Assembly (NCBI GenBank): GCA_001312325.1
Contig: BBDJ01000006.1
Span: 112,306-176,305, forward strand
Direction: 5' to 3'
Source: Lysinibacillus pakistanensis
GTDB lineage: Bacteria; Bacillota; Bacilli; Bacillales_A; Planococcaceae
Length of the DNA stretch: 64,000 bases
A program made the position numbers and the translations under genes. Of this stretch, positions 32,400-42,040 are shown piece by piece. Under the pieces are notes generated by a model. It was not told the DNA's origin. It did no database searches and saw nothing but the letters and a program-made list of their open reading frames with translations. Position 1 is the first letter of the stretch, and every line of letters begins with the position of its first letter.

Positions 32400-33093
32400 T
32401 TGTCAAGGAAGCAATTTGAATTGCTGATTGTTTGTATAACAATGGGATTTATTATTGGCTATTCATACAATCAGGCAAAAGATAACCGAAATGCAGGTTC
32501 AATTGATTCAGAGCTTTTTGAGCAAGAGGATTCATACCGTGAGGAGTTAATAACCCAGCAAGAACGAAATAAGGTCCTAGCAGAAGAAGCAAATTCGCTG
32601 CAAGAAAAAAATTCGCAAGTATGAGAAATCATTTGTTGCAGATGAAAAGGCTAACAAAAAGCTTGTTGAAGAGGCAGAGGATTTACGATTATTATTAGGT
32701 GACTTACCAGCCGAAGGAAAAGGTATTCGTATAACTCTACAAGATGGTGATTATGATCCTAAATCTGCAAATCCTAATGACTATATTGTTCATGAAAGCC
32801 ATGTGTTTAAATTGCTCAATGAGCTAAAAATTTCTGGTGCACAGGCAATTGCCATCAATGGCCAAAGAGTTCTAGCGAATTCCTATATACGTTGTAATGG
32901 ACCCGTAATAACGATTGATGGCAAGCAGCATCCTGCGCCATTTATTATTGAGGCTGTCGGTGATTCTCAAACATTGGTGTCCTCATTAAATTTAAATGGA
33001 GGTGTGGTGGATCAGTTATTAAATGACAATATTGTTGTGTCATTAGAAGAAAATCAGAAATTAAGTATGCCAAAAGTAAAGGTTGAGAGTTAA
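32400..33093 (+). CDS. ylxW: DUF881 family protein YlxW, frame-broken
   Basis: Restored 230-residue membrane-anchored protein. TTG 32400 follows AAAGGGAG. One N-terminal helix, a coiled coil (residues about 35-85) and a C-terminal DUF881 domain (GIRITLQDGDYDP, then ILINDL-like segments and AIAINGQRV). Role unknown; the gene is conserved between divIB and ftsA in Bacillales. One extra A in 32605-32611 breaks it. Confidence 0.85.
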
Positions 33094-33214
33094 TCTAACG
33101 TTTAATCATTTTCAACATTAGCCTCCTGAGAAGTTGCAGATTTTACATGCAATTGCATATTCAAAATCTAAGGCGTTATTCATGGGGGTTACGATACGTC
33201 TAGGAGGGGCTATT

Positions 33215-33935
33215 TTGAAAAAAAATATGTACACCCGAATAACGATCGTGCTATTTATTATCGGTTTGATGATAGCGGTACAGTACAATACTATACAACA
33301 ACCAGCTGAGCGAGATACACGAGATATTTGGGCCATAAGAGAGGAATTAGCAGAAGAAAAGCAAAGACATTCCACATTATTAGCAGAAATTCGCTCACTC
33401 AATGAAGTAGTGGGTCGCTATGAGCAATCTGAAAAAGCAAGTTTACAAGCAGCTTTAAATGAAACATTGAATCGTTTAAAGCTTCAAGCAGGCTTAACTG
33501 AAGTCACAGGTCCAGGAGTTGTAATGCGAATAGAGCCAGCACAAGAATTAGTGGAAATGGGGTATGACATCCAAGAAATTTCACCTGATTTGCTGACTCA
33601 ACTATTGAATGCTTTGTTTAAAAGCAATGCGGCTAGTGTTTCGATAGATGGAAACCGCGTTGTACATACGACAGCCATTCGAGACATAAATGGAAAAACA
33701 ACTGTGAATAGTGTAGCACTATCATCACCTTCTTTTGAAATATATGTTGGGACAAGCTCTTTTAAGGAAGCTCAAAAGATGTACAATTCGTTACAGGCTT
33801 CAACATTTATTGATTCCTTTTATTTAGATAATTTTAATTTAGTCATTGAAGAGCCGACTGAACAATTAACAATCCCAGCATTTGATCAGCCATTGACAAA
33901 TGATTATTTAACAGAGGTGAAAAAAAGGAGAATAA
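33215..33935 (+). CDS. ylxX: DUF881 family protein YlxX, frame-broken at its end
   Basis: A second, paralogous DUF881 protein of 239 residues. TTG 33215 follows AGGAGG; the upstream in-frame ATG at 33134 would add 27 unconserved residues. It has one helix, a coiled coil and a DUF881 domain (LTEVTGPGVVMRIEP, SVSIDGNRVV). An extra A in 33920-33926 hides the natural stop; correction ends the protein with EVKKGE at 33935, three bases before the sbp ATG. Confidence 0.85.
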
Positions 33936-33938
33936 AAT

Positions 33939-34311
33939 ATGTGGCTACCATTTTTAGGTTTGATATTTGGACTTGCCCTAGGCTTGTTAACAAATATACA
34001 AATTCCCTCTATCTATGAAAATTATCTGTCAATAGCAGTTTTAGCAGCTTTAGATACATTATTTGGCGGTATTCGTGCTCAACTACAGCAAGTATACGAT
34101 GATAAAGTTTTTGTGTCGGGCTTCTTTTTTTAATATAATTCTTGCTGCAGGTTTAGCCTTTTTGGGTGTGTATTTAGGAATAGATTTATATTTAGCAGCT
34201 ATTTTCGCTTTCGGAGTACGTTTATTCCAAAATATAGCAATAATTAGGCGTATTTTACTAACTAAGCTAGATGAAAAACGTCACAAAAAGAAGAAATCTT
34301 CCACAGAATGA
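33939..34311 (+). CDS. sbp: Small basic protein Sbp (DUF1290), frame-broken
   Basis: Restored 123-residue membrane protein with three helices (MWLPFLGLIFGLALGLL; ALDTLFGGIRAQLQ between helices) and a Lys/Arg-rich tail, matching Sbp of B. subtilis. The GGAG that ends ylxX serves as its ribosome site. One extra T in 34125-34131 breaks it. Function is unknown; it lies just before ftsA as usual. Confidence 0.88.
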
Positions 34312-34342
34312 GAGAAAAATTGAGCAAAATACTCGATTTGCT

Positions 34343-34371
34343 TAGACATTACGCCAAATTTACAATAGAAT
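34343..34371 (+). promoter_or_regulatory. Probable sigma-A promoter of ftsA
   Basis: TAGACA at 34343-34348 and TAGAAT at 34366-34371 are 17 bases apart, 36 bases before the ftsA start. The similarity to TTGACA/TATAAT and spacing are good, but this is by eye. Confidence 0.5.
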
Positions 34372-34406
34372 GAAAATAAGAGCATTTTTCAAGGAGGTGC
34401 AGCGAA

Positions 34407-35687
34407 TTGAATCAGCAAGATTTATATATTTCCCTTGATATAGGATCATCCTCTATCAAGGTATTAATAGGTGAAATGAGTGACGGACAATTACATGTAA
34501 TTGGCGTCGGAAATGTAAAATCGAATGGCGTTCGAAAAGGTGCAATTGTTGATATTGATGCAACAGTTCAATCGATTCGAAAAGCAATTGAACAAGCAGA
34601 ACGAATGACTGGCTTTCAAATTAATGAAGTCGTTCTGGGTGTTCCAGCTAACCAGACGATGTTACAACTAGTTAAGGGTGTTGTCGCTGTAAATAGTGAA
34701 AATAGAGAAATTACAGACGATGATTTAGACAGAGTGGTGGAATCTGCACAAGTCATGTCAATACCTCCTGAACGTGAATTAGTGAATATTATTCCAAGAC
34801 AATTTATTGTGGACAACTTAGATGAAATTAAAGATCCACGAGGTATGATTGGAATTCGTCTAGAAATGGATGCAACGATGATTACAACTTCTAAAACACT
34901 TTTACACAATGTTTTACGTTGTGTAGAGCGGGCAGGGTTAAGTATACGAGAAATATATTTGCAACCGCTAGCAGCAGGCTTTTTTGCGCTTACAGAGGAT
35001 GAGAAAAACCAAGGGACAGCCTTTATTGACCTAGGGGGAGGCTCAACTACTATTGCAGTGTTTGAAGAGGGACTGTTAACACATACGGGTGTTATTCCAA
35101 TTGGTGGTGACCATATTACGAAAGATATTTCAATCGTTTTAAAAACACCAACAGAACAGGCTGAGCAAATTAAACATCAATTTGGACATGCCTTTTATGA
35201 TGACGCATCAGATGATGAAATCTTCGAAGTACCAATTGTTGGAACGGATTCAACAGATCAATACAGTCAACGCTATATATCCGAAATAATAGGTGCGCGC
35301 TTAGAAGAACTTTTAGAGTTAGTGATTGACGAGTTAGCACGTCTTGGTGTCCGTGATTTACCTGGCGGTGTTGTTTTAACGGGTGGTGTTGCAAAGCTTG
35401 AAGGTATTGCTCAACTGGCACGTCAGATTTTGCAAACCCGTGTTAGAATATATACACCTGATTATATTGGCGTTAGGGAGCCTTCATTTACGACGCAGTT
35501 GGACTTATTCGTTACGCCTATTTAGAAGATGATTTTTACGGAAAAGGTACGAATACGCAACCTATTGAATATGCGGTTGTAGGATCTCCAACAGCCACAC
35601 CTAAGAAGCAAGAATATGCTTCACCTTCAGAATCAAAAGGAAGCGTAATTGGTAGAGCAAAAAAAATTATTTGATAAGTTTTTTTGA
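34407..35687 (+). CDS. ftsA: Cell division protein FtsA, frame-broken near its end
   Basis: Actin-like protein that tethers FtsZ to the membrane. Restored length 426. TTG 34407 follows AAGGAGGTG. Motifs are the phosphate-1 loop SLDIGSSSIKVLIG, FIDLGGGSTTIAVF and LTGGVAKLEGI. A G is missing near 35501 (QLGLIRYAYLED lost) and an A is extra in 35659-35666. The C-terminal end GRAKKLFDKFF is the amphipathic membrane-binding helix. Correcting the frame is needed to see it. Confidence 0.93.
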
Positions 35688-35694
35688 TTAACTT

Positions 35695-36060
35695 CTTTCA
35701 GCAAATCTCTTTTGTAGTGAAAGCAAAGCGTCAGCTACAGAAGTCACCACCTCTATAGGTGGTGAGATGAATGCGGATTTAAGCTACTTTTCAGCAGATG
35801 TCCAAACACCTACTGAAAGAAGTTAATGCCTCCGGCGGATGTCACGGGATCGGAAAGGAGCTCTTAGAGGATGTTAGCCTAAAATCATCGCATCCATGCG
35901 ATAACGGCTAACTGACCTGCATCGGTAAAAACGCCACGTCCTGTGGCATTACCGAAATGACCGACATCGTGTCGGCCCTCTTGCAGGCCTAAGCACAAAG
36001 CCGATTCCGGACGCAATTATACCGAGGCATAATTGATCTAGAATGCGTAATGAATGATAC
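35695..36060 (+). repeat. Large copy of the interspersed intergenic repeat between ftsA and ftsZ
   Basis: About 365 bases with no coding frame but many inverted repeats: CACCACCT/AGGTGGTG (35745-35764), and paired CGGTAA/TTACCG and CCGACA/TGTCGG elements further on. It contains GCCTCCGGCGGATGTCACGG, nearly identical to the 54.1 kb copy, and GCAATTATACCGAGGCATAATTGAT, an inverted-repeat end related to AATTACGCCAAGGCGAAATTGAT there. The TAGTGAAAGCAAAGCGTCAG block occurs inverted at the end of the window. Confidence 0.75.
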
Positions 36061-36090
36061 AGAGTCGAGTTACCGTGGGAGGAAAAAGAA

Positions 36091-37248
36091 ATGTTAGAAT
36101 TTGATACAAGTGTTGATCAACTTGCAGTAATAAAAGTTATTGGTGTTGGTGGCGGCGGTAACAACGCTGTCAATCGAATGATAGAACATGGTGTACAAGG
36201 TGTAGACTTTATCGCAGTAAACACAGATGCACAGGCATTAAATTTATCAAAAGCAGAAGTGAAGCTACAAATTGGAGCAAAACTTACTCGTGGTTTAGGT
36301 GCAGGAGCAAATCCTGAAGTAGGAAAAAAAAGCTGCCGAAGAAAGCCGTGAACAGTTAGAAGAGGTTCTACGTGGAGCGGATATGGTATTTGTAACAGCT
36401 GGAATGGGTGGAGGAACTGGTACTGGTGCAGCGCCAGTCATTGCACAAATTGCTCGTGATTTAGGCGCACTTACTGTCGGTGTTGTTACACGACCATTTA
36501 CGTTTGAGGGTCGTAAGCGACAAACGCAAGCTATCGGCGGTATTGGCGGCATGAAGGAATCTGTGGATACTTTAATCGTTATTCCGAACGACAAACTGCT
36601 ACAAATTGTCGATAAATCTACGCCAATGTTAGAGGCCTTCCGTGAAGCGGATAATGTTTTACGACAAGGTGTACAAGGTATTTCCGATTTAATTGCTACA
36701 CCAGGTCTTATTAACTTAGACTTTGCAGATGTAAAAACAATCATGTCTAACAAAGGTTCTGCGTTAATGGGGATTGGTATTGCTACAGGTGAAAATCGTG
36801 CTGCAGAAGCAGCGAAGAAAGCTATTTCAAGTCCTTTACTGGAATCTTCAATTGATGGTGCTAAAGGTGTCCTGATGAATATTACTGGAGGCTCAAACTT
36901 AAGCTTATTTGAAGTTCAAGAAGCGGCAGATATAGTAGCTTCAGCATCAGATGAAGAGGTAAATATGATTTTCGGTTCTGTTATTAATGAAAATCTAAAA
37001 GATGAAATTATTGTAACTGTAATTGCGACTGGCTTCTCTGAAGAAGCATTACAACAACAGCGCAATACTACAAGACCTTCGTTAAATACAAATAGACAGG
37101 CTGTACAGCAACAGCAAGCACCTATTCGTGAACAACGTCAAGACATGCATGTTCAGCAAGAGCAACCACGACAAAATCAACAACAATATGGTCAAGATGA
37201 TATGCTAGAGGTACCAGCGTTTTTACGTAATCGTAAAATCGTGGATAG
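36091..37248 (+). CDS. ftsZ: Cell division protein FtsZ, frame-broken
   Basis: Tubulin-like GTPase forming the Z ring. Restored length 385. It has the [12 protein letters not shown] start of the GTPase domain, the tubulin signature [10 protein letters not shown], and [11 protein letters not shown]; the linker is Gln-rich and the C-terminal peptide is [10 protein letters not shown]. One extra A in 36324-36331 and, at the end, apparently one missing A near 37234-37237, which restores the stop TAG at 37246-37248. Without this the frame runs on through a terminator, which supports the correction. SD GGGAGG precedes ATG 36091. Confidence 0.95.
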
Positions 37249-37261
37249 TATCTTACTTCTT

Positions 37262-37302
37262 AAAAGCTCGTATTTTACTTATGTAGAATACGAGCTTTTT
37301 AT
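37262..37302 (+). terminator. Rho-independent terminator after ftsZ
   Basis: AAAAGCTCGTATT (37262-37274) pairs with AATACGAGCTTTT near 37288-37300, followed by T. Confidence 0.9.
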
Positions 37303-37346
37303 ATTTGTCTGTAAAGTTGTTCAAATGTGTAAGGAAACCATGTATT

Positions 37347-37413
37347 TTGTCAAAAGATTTTTAGGAAATGATGCGATTGTTTGACAATATTTGTGAGTAT
37401 AACATGCTAACTT
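37347..37413 (+). promoter_or_regulatory. Possible Spo0A boxes and wide-spaced promoter of spoIIGA
   Basis: TTGTCAAA at 37347-37354 and its reverse complement TTTGACAA at 37380-37387 each match the 0A box TTGTCGAA in seven of eight bases. TTGACA at 37381-37386 can serve as -35 with TAACTT at 37408-37413, 21 bases away. The B. subtilis spoIIG promoter is known for such an over-long spacer and Spo0A~P control; the match here is an inference. Confidence 0.5.
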
Positions 37414-37434
37414 TGTAAGTAGGAGGCGGCTGTT

Positions 37435-38269
37435 ATGTATGGAGAATGGCTGGTGCTCATTAATACGCTATTTAATCTAGCGATACTCACGTTTACGGCA
37501 AAAGTAACAGGGGTTTTTGTAAAGAATACAAGATTATTAATGAGTTCGATTTGTAGTAGTTTTGTAGCTGTAATTGGTGGTCAATTGCTGTGGACAACAT
37601 TGCTGAGCTTTATTCTATTAATTGGCATAGCTTTTCACTTTAAACTTCGAAGCTTTCAAAAACAAGGGCCAATTGTTTTAACAGCAACAATTATTATTGG
37701 GGGGTTGCTTACAGCATTACAACCCTATTTAAAAAAATCTTTCTGTTGTCCATTTTATCATTATTTGCCTACTATTAGCTGTTGGTAACCTAGTTGTTTT
37801 TTATAAACAATGGGGATTTGTAAAGCTTGAGCGCTTAAGTGGTCAGTTTGTTTTTGATACAATTTTGACAATTTTTGATGTTACGATACCGCTTTCTGCG
37901 TTTGTAGATACGGGAAATCAAGCAATTGAACCACTATCAGGAAAACCAGTTCACTTTGTCTCTTATAAAGCGTTAAAGCCACATTTGCCGATAGCATTTT
38001 GCAAATCATTAGTAGAATGGCAAGAAACGGATCCGTATAATGTATCCATGTTTTCAGAAGATTATCAGCGTTTAATACGGTTTATTCATGTCAATACAGT
38101 ACAACAACAATCAGTTGTGCTAGGTTTTCGCTTTAATGAGTGGCAAATAAAGGGGGAGCCCCTACAAGTGAAAACAAATGAATATATCGTTTTAACAAAG
38201 AAGGCTAAAAATTTTCCACATAGCACAGCAGCAATTTTACATTTTTCAGCGCTTTCAAATAACTCATAG
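37435..38269 (+). CDS. spoIIGA: Sigma-E processing peptidase SpoIIGA, frame-broken
   Basis: Membrane aspartyl protease that activates pro-sigma-E in the mother cell. Restored length 277: five N-terminal membrane helices (about residues 1-145) and a cytosolic pepsin-like domain with the catalytic AFVDTGNQA segment (about 168-176). ATG follows AGGAGG. One extra A in 37731-37737 breaks it. sigE follows 13 bases later, the conserved spoIIG operon. Confidence 0.92.
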
Positions 38270-38282
38270 AGGGGGAGAACTA

Positions 38283-38990
38283 TTGCTTCTTAGGCTACTT
38301 GCTAGCTTGAAAAAATTTTGGAGTAAGTTTCGGAGTCGTGAAACGTACTATATAGGGGGAAATGATTCATTGCCAGTGCCACTAAGTCGAGAAGAAGAAG
38401 TTACAGTCATTGCATCCTTTATGAATGGTGATTTACGAGCTAGAGACACACTAATTGAACGTAATTTACGTCTTGTTGTTTACATTGCTAGACGTTTTGA
38501 TAATACGGGTACGCCGATTGAGGATTTAATCAGTATTGGCTCCATCGGTTTAATTAAGGCAATTGAAACGTTCAATACGGATAAAAATATTAAGCTTGCA
38601 ACGTATGCTTCACGTTGCATTGAAAATGAAATTCTCATGCATTTACGAAAAACAAGTCGCATGAAAGGTGAAGTTTCGCTAGACGAACCACTTAATTCTG
38701 ATGCTGATGGCAATGAATTACTATTGTCTGATATTTTAGGCACAGAAGAGCATATTATTTTAGATAATGTAGAAAAGAAAATAGAGCGTCAGCATATGTT
38801 TCATGCCATTAATTTACTAGGTGCGCGTGAAAGATATATTATGGAATGTCGCTTTGGTCTCAACGGTAAAATTGAAATGACACAAAAAGAAGTTGCAGAT
38901 CATTTAGGGATTTCACAATCTTATATTTCCCGATTAGAAAAGAAAATTATTCAAGATTTACGTGAAAATTTAAATCAGCCTATATCGTAG
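38283..38990 (+). CDS. sigE: Sporulation sigma factor SigE precursor
   Basis: Intact 235-residue mother-cell sigma factor. TTG 38283 follows GGGGGAG. The first ~27 residues (basic, amphipathic, up to ETYYIGG) form the pro-sequence removed by SpoIIGA. Regions 2 and 4 are clear: NLRLVVYIARRFDNTG, EDLISIGSIGLIKAI, and the C-terminal helix-turn-helix EVADHLGISQSYISRLEKK. It is one of the few long genes in this block with no frame break. Confidence 0.97.
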   Translation: MLLRLLASLKKFWSKFRSRETYYIGGNDSLPVPLSREEEVTVIASFMNGDLRARDTLIERNLRLVVYIARRFDNTGTPIEDLISIGSIGLIKAIETFNTDKNIKLATYASRCIENEILMHLRKTSRMKGEVSLDEPLNSDADGNELLLSDILGTEEHIILDNVEKKIERQHMFHAINLLGARERYIMECRFGLNGKIEMTQKEVADHLGISQSYISRLEKKIIQDLRENLNQPIS

Positions 38991-39032
38991 GGAGGGAAAA
39001 TTAACCTACCTAAAATTGGTCGTAGCTTTTGT

Positions 39033-39061
39033 GCATATTCTCGTTTCTCTCGGACAAACTG
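39033..39061 (+). promoter_or_regulatory. Possible forespore (sigma-F/G) promoter of sigG
   Basis: GCATA at 39033-39037 and CAAACTG at 39055-39061 are 17 bases apart, resembling the sigma-F/G pattern GYATA and CATNNTA. The -10 match is partial. Confidence 0.4.
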
Positions 39062-39104
39062 ATGTCACGGTTTAGTCAGAGAATAACATCCGGAGGAATC
39101 GAAT

Positions 39105-39879
39105 ATGCGAACTAAAGTAGATCTTTGCGGCTTAGATACATCGACTTTGCCAATTTTAAAGCACGAGGAAATGAAGGAACTCTTTATCCGATTACAAGCA
39201 GGAGAAACTGAGATTAGAGAAGAGCTTGTGATGTGCAATTTAAGGTTAGTGCTCAGTATTGTCGGTAGATTTGCCTATAGGGGTGAACAGGCAGATGATT
39301 TATTTCAGGTAGGCTGCATTGGCCTCATGAAAGCCATCGATCATTTTGATTTAAAGCATAATGTGCGATTTTCAACATATGCTGTACCAATGATCATTGG
39401 TGAAATTCGTCGCCATCTGCGTGATCATCATGCGTTACGTGTTTCTCGTTCTTTAAGAGATATTGCGTATAAAGCAATGCAGGCAAAAGAGCAATGGATA
39501 ACTGACAATTTACGAGAACCAACCATTGAAGAAATTGCAGAAATGATTGACATGAAAAAGGAAGATGTTTTATTTGCTTTAGATGCCATTCAAGATCCAG
39601 TTTCTTTACAAGAGCCTATTTATTCAGACGGCGGAGACGCTGTTTATATGATGGATCAATTACGTGATGATGATGTATCTGAAGATCAATGGGTTGCCTA
39701 CGTGTCGGTGAAGGAAAGTTTGCAAAAGTTAGATGAACGACAACAAATGATTGTTGCCAAGCGTTTTTATTATGGCGAGACACAGACAGAAATAGCAAAA
39801 GAATTGGGAATCTCACAGGCGCAAATTTCACGTCTAGAAAAAAAATGCGATTGAAACAATGCAAAAAGATTATAAGTAG
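39105..39879 (+). CDS. sigG: Sporulation sigma factor SigG, frame-broken near its end
   Basis: Late forespore sigma factor, restored length 257. It begins MRTKVDLCGLDTSTLP with region 2 (NLRLVLSIVGRFAYRGE, DDLFQVGCIGLMKAI) and region 4 (QTEIAKELGISQAQISRLEK). An extra A in 39838-39845 shifts the last 13 residues; correction gives KNAIETMQKDYK. It has its own leader after sigE, consistent with forespore transcription from a separate promoter. SD CGGAGGAA. Confidence 0.96.
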
Positions 39880-39883
39880 TAAA

Positions 39884-39914
39884 CAATGCGCACCAGAGCT
39901 TTCGGTGCGCATTT
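39884..39914 (+). terminator. Rho-independent terminator after sigG
   Basis: AATGCGCACC (39884-39893) pairs with GGTGCGCATT (39903-39912), followed by TT. Confidence 0.88.
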
Positions 39915-40022
39915 TATCTTCATTCAACTAGCTAACAATACATACCATAAATATAAAGTGACAGCATACTTTGATGAGGATACTAGTGGATGTCATAAAG
40001 TAATTGTTACAGGAGGGGTATA

Positions 40023-40260
40023 ATGCGTTTTTCAATGTTACAACAAAAAGAGGTTATTGAAGCAGGTAATGGGCGTTTTTTTAGGATTTGTAGTAGATGC
40101 AGAAGTTTCAAAAGAAACAGGTTATGTGACAGCGTTTATGATAGCAGAGCCTCGAAAATATCTGGGTCTTTTTCGAGGTGAAGATTCTGTTAGAAAGGTA
40201 TACATGAAAGATGTACTTGTGGTTGGGAAAGATGTTATTTTAGTAAAAGCATTATCATAA
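40023..40260 (+). CDS. ylmC: YlmC/YmxH-type PRC-barrel sporulation protein, frame-broken
   Basis: Restored 78-residue protein beginning MRFSMLQQKEVIEAGNGRFLGFVVDAE, a small PRC-barrel domain as in YlmC/YmxH. ATG follows AGGAGG. One extra T in 40076-40082 breaks it. Function unknown. It follows sigG as in Bacillus, though ylmA and ylmD are not found here. Confidence 0.82.
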
Positions 40261-40405
40261 TCTTTGTTGTCTATTTAGAGTCAAGCTACTTTAATTTTCT
40301 ATGAATAATGCAAATGTCCTTTCACTTAGGTCAGGCTATTCATTGATAATTCAGGCATTGCTTGTTACAATAAAGGAAACTATTGTTGTAAAGTTGGGGA
40401 AAATA

Positions 40406-41112
40406 GTGACAAAAATCTTAACAAATTTAAACAAAATCAATGACCTTATTCATGCAGCCCAAAAACGATCAAATTGGGAAACTGGGAAAGTTCAAATTAT
40501 TGCAGTAACAAAAGAAGTTTCAGTTGAACGAACACAAGAAGCAATCGATGCAGGACTTCTTCATTTAGGAGAAAATCGTCCTGAGGGCTTAAATCGAAAA
40601 ATAGAAGCAATTCAAGCGAATGTAAATTGGCATTATATAGGTTCTCTACAAACACGTAAAGTAAAGCAAGTGATTAACAATATTGATTATTTACATTCAT
40701 TGGATCGATTAAGTTTAGCAGAAGAAATCGAAAAAAAAGAGCAGACAAACCTGTAAAATGCTTTGTTCAGATTAATGTATCAGGTGAGGAATCAAAACAT
40801 GGTTTAACGATTGAGGAAGCCCTGCCATTTGTTCAATCATTAGCAAGTTTTACAAAAATTCAAGTAGTTGGTTTAATGACGATGGCACCAAATACAGATG
40901 ACGATGACATCATTCGCACTGTTTTTAAGCAATTAAAACAATGTCAACAGCAAATAGCCGAGCAGGGATTCGTACACGCGCCTTGTACCGAGTTATCAAT
41001 GGGCATGTCTAATGACTTTGAAATTGCGGTAGAGGAAGGGGCTACATTCGTTCGAGTCGGAACGGCTCTTGTTGGAAATGAAAGAGGGGAACAGGATGAG
41101 CATGAAAAATAA
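40406..41112 (+). CDS. ylmE: YggS-family pyridoxal 5'-phosphate-binding protein YlmE, frame-broken
   Basis: PLP homeostasis protein, restored length about 234. The PLP lysine lies in IIAVTKEVS, followed by LHLGENRPEGL, WHYIGSLQTRK, QINVSGEESKHGL and ELSMGMSNDFEIAVEEGATFVRVG. The A run 40731-40738 shifts the frame by two, so it should be six (or nine). I choose GTG 40406 because homology starts there and an in-frame ATG at 40301 has no conserved sequence. The 3' end overlaps sepF by 17 bases. Confidence 0.9.
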
Positions 41113-41595
41113 AATTAAAAACTTCTTTTATCTAGAGGAAGAATTAGAAGAAGAAATCACGCAAGCTCCTATTCAACAGCAACAACCCGTACATCAACAG
41201 CAACCGTTTCAATCAGTAAAACCTAAAAAAAGTTATGAAAGAGCGGAAGGCACCCATCCATGAAATTGTTCCACAGAGTGCAGCACCTGTAAACAACATT
41301 GTCAGCTTGCAGGCAGCCATGAACTCAAAAGGGGCTAAGGTTGTATTAGTAGAGCCTAGAGTCTATGCTGAAGCACAGGATATTGCTGAACATTTAAAAA
41401 ACAAACGTGCAACAATCGTCAATCTACAACGAATTGAACGTGAACAAGGCGTACGAATTATTGATTTTTTTAAGTGGCACAGTTTATGCTCTTGGCGGGG
41501 ATATCCAAAGAATCGGTAAAGATATCTTCTTATGTACACCTGATAATGTAGAAGTTTCCGGCGAAATTTCAAATTTTATTTTAGACGATAATTAA
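41096..41595 (+). CDS. sepF: Cell division protein SepF, frame-broken
   Basis: FtsZ-bundling and membrane-anchoring protein (YlmF), restored length 165. The N-terminal amphipathic helix MSMKNKIKNFFYLEEE is followed by a Gln/Pro-rich linker and the SepF core (KVVLVEPRVYAEAQDIAEHL, IDFLSGTVYALGGDIQRIG). Extra A in 41225-41231 and extra T in 41465-41471 break it into three frames. The start overlaps the end of ylmE with GAGGGGA as ribosome site. Confidence 0.92.
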
Positions 41596-41615
41596 TAGCG
41601 AGGATTGTAGTTTAT

Positions 41616-41898
41616 ATGACTTTTTTTTATATTTTGAGGTTTGTATCACTAGCATTTGATATTTACTCACTAATGTTAATAGTATATATTTTAATGTCTT
41701 GGGTACCTGCTGCTCAAAATTCATCTATTGGACGCATACTGGCAAATGTATGTGAGCCTTATCTTGGTATCTTTAGACGATTTATTCCGCCAATTGGCAT
41801 GATTGATGTTTCTCCTTTAGTGGCAATTTTTGTCCTTAATTTTATTCAAAGAGGAGTTATTATTGTCATTCAAAAAAATTTATTTTATGTTTATGTAA
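41616..41898 (+). CDS. ylmG: YggT/YlmG family membrane protein, frame-broken at its end
   Basis: Restored 93-residue protein with two membrane helices and the conserved SWVP and NVCEPYLGIFRRFIPPIGMIDVSPLVA segments (continuous, split here). One extra A in 41872-41878 hides the true stop; correction ends it KIYFMFM at 41898, just before a terminator. YlmG proteins affect division and membrane assembly. The eight-T run at 41621-41628 is in frame as it stands. Confidence 0.88.
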
Positions 41899-41901
41899 AA
41901 G

Positions 41902-41928
41902 AAATCCTCACAATGGTGGGGATTTTTT
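41902..41928 (+). terminator. Rho-independent terminator after ylmG
   Basis: AAATCCTCAC (41902-41911) pairs with GTGGGGATTT (41916-41925), loop AATG, then T. Confidence 0.75.
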
Positions 41929-42040
41929 ATTTTAGGGAATACTAACAAATGACATCATTTTTAACTAAATTGTGGTTACAAAACATGAAAGTACCAATGA
42001 AATTGTACTAGTAAAAGAGAGATAATAGAGGTGGAGTCAA

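Noticed and set aside
37249..37384. FtsZ C-terminal extension past FLRNR
   Set aside because: The extension reads through a strong terminator; one restored A gives a normal FtsZ ending.
41621..41628. Eight-T run at the start of ylmG as another error
   Set aside because: The frame is correct with eight T; removing one creates an early stop, so the run is probably real.
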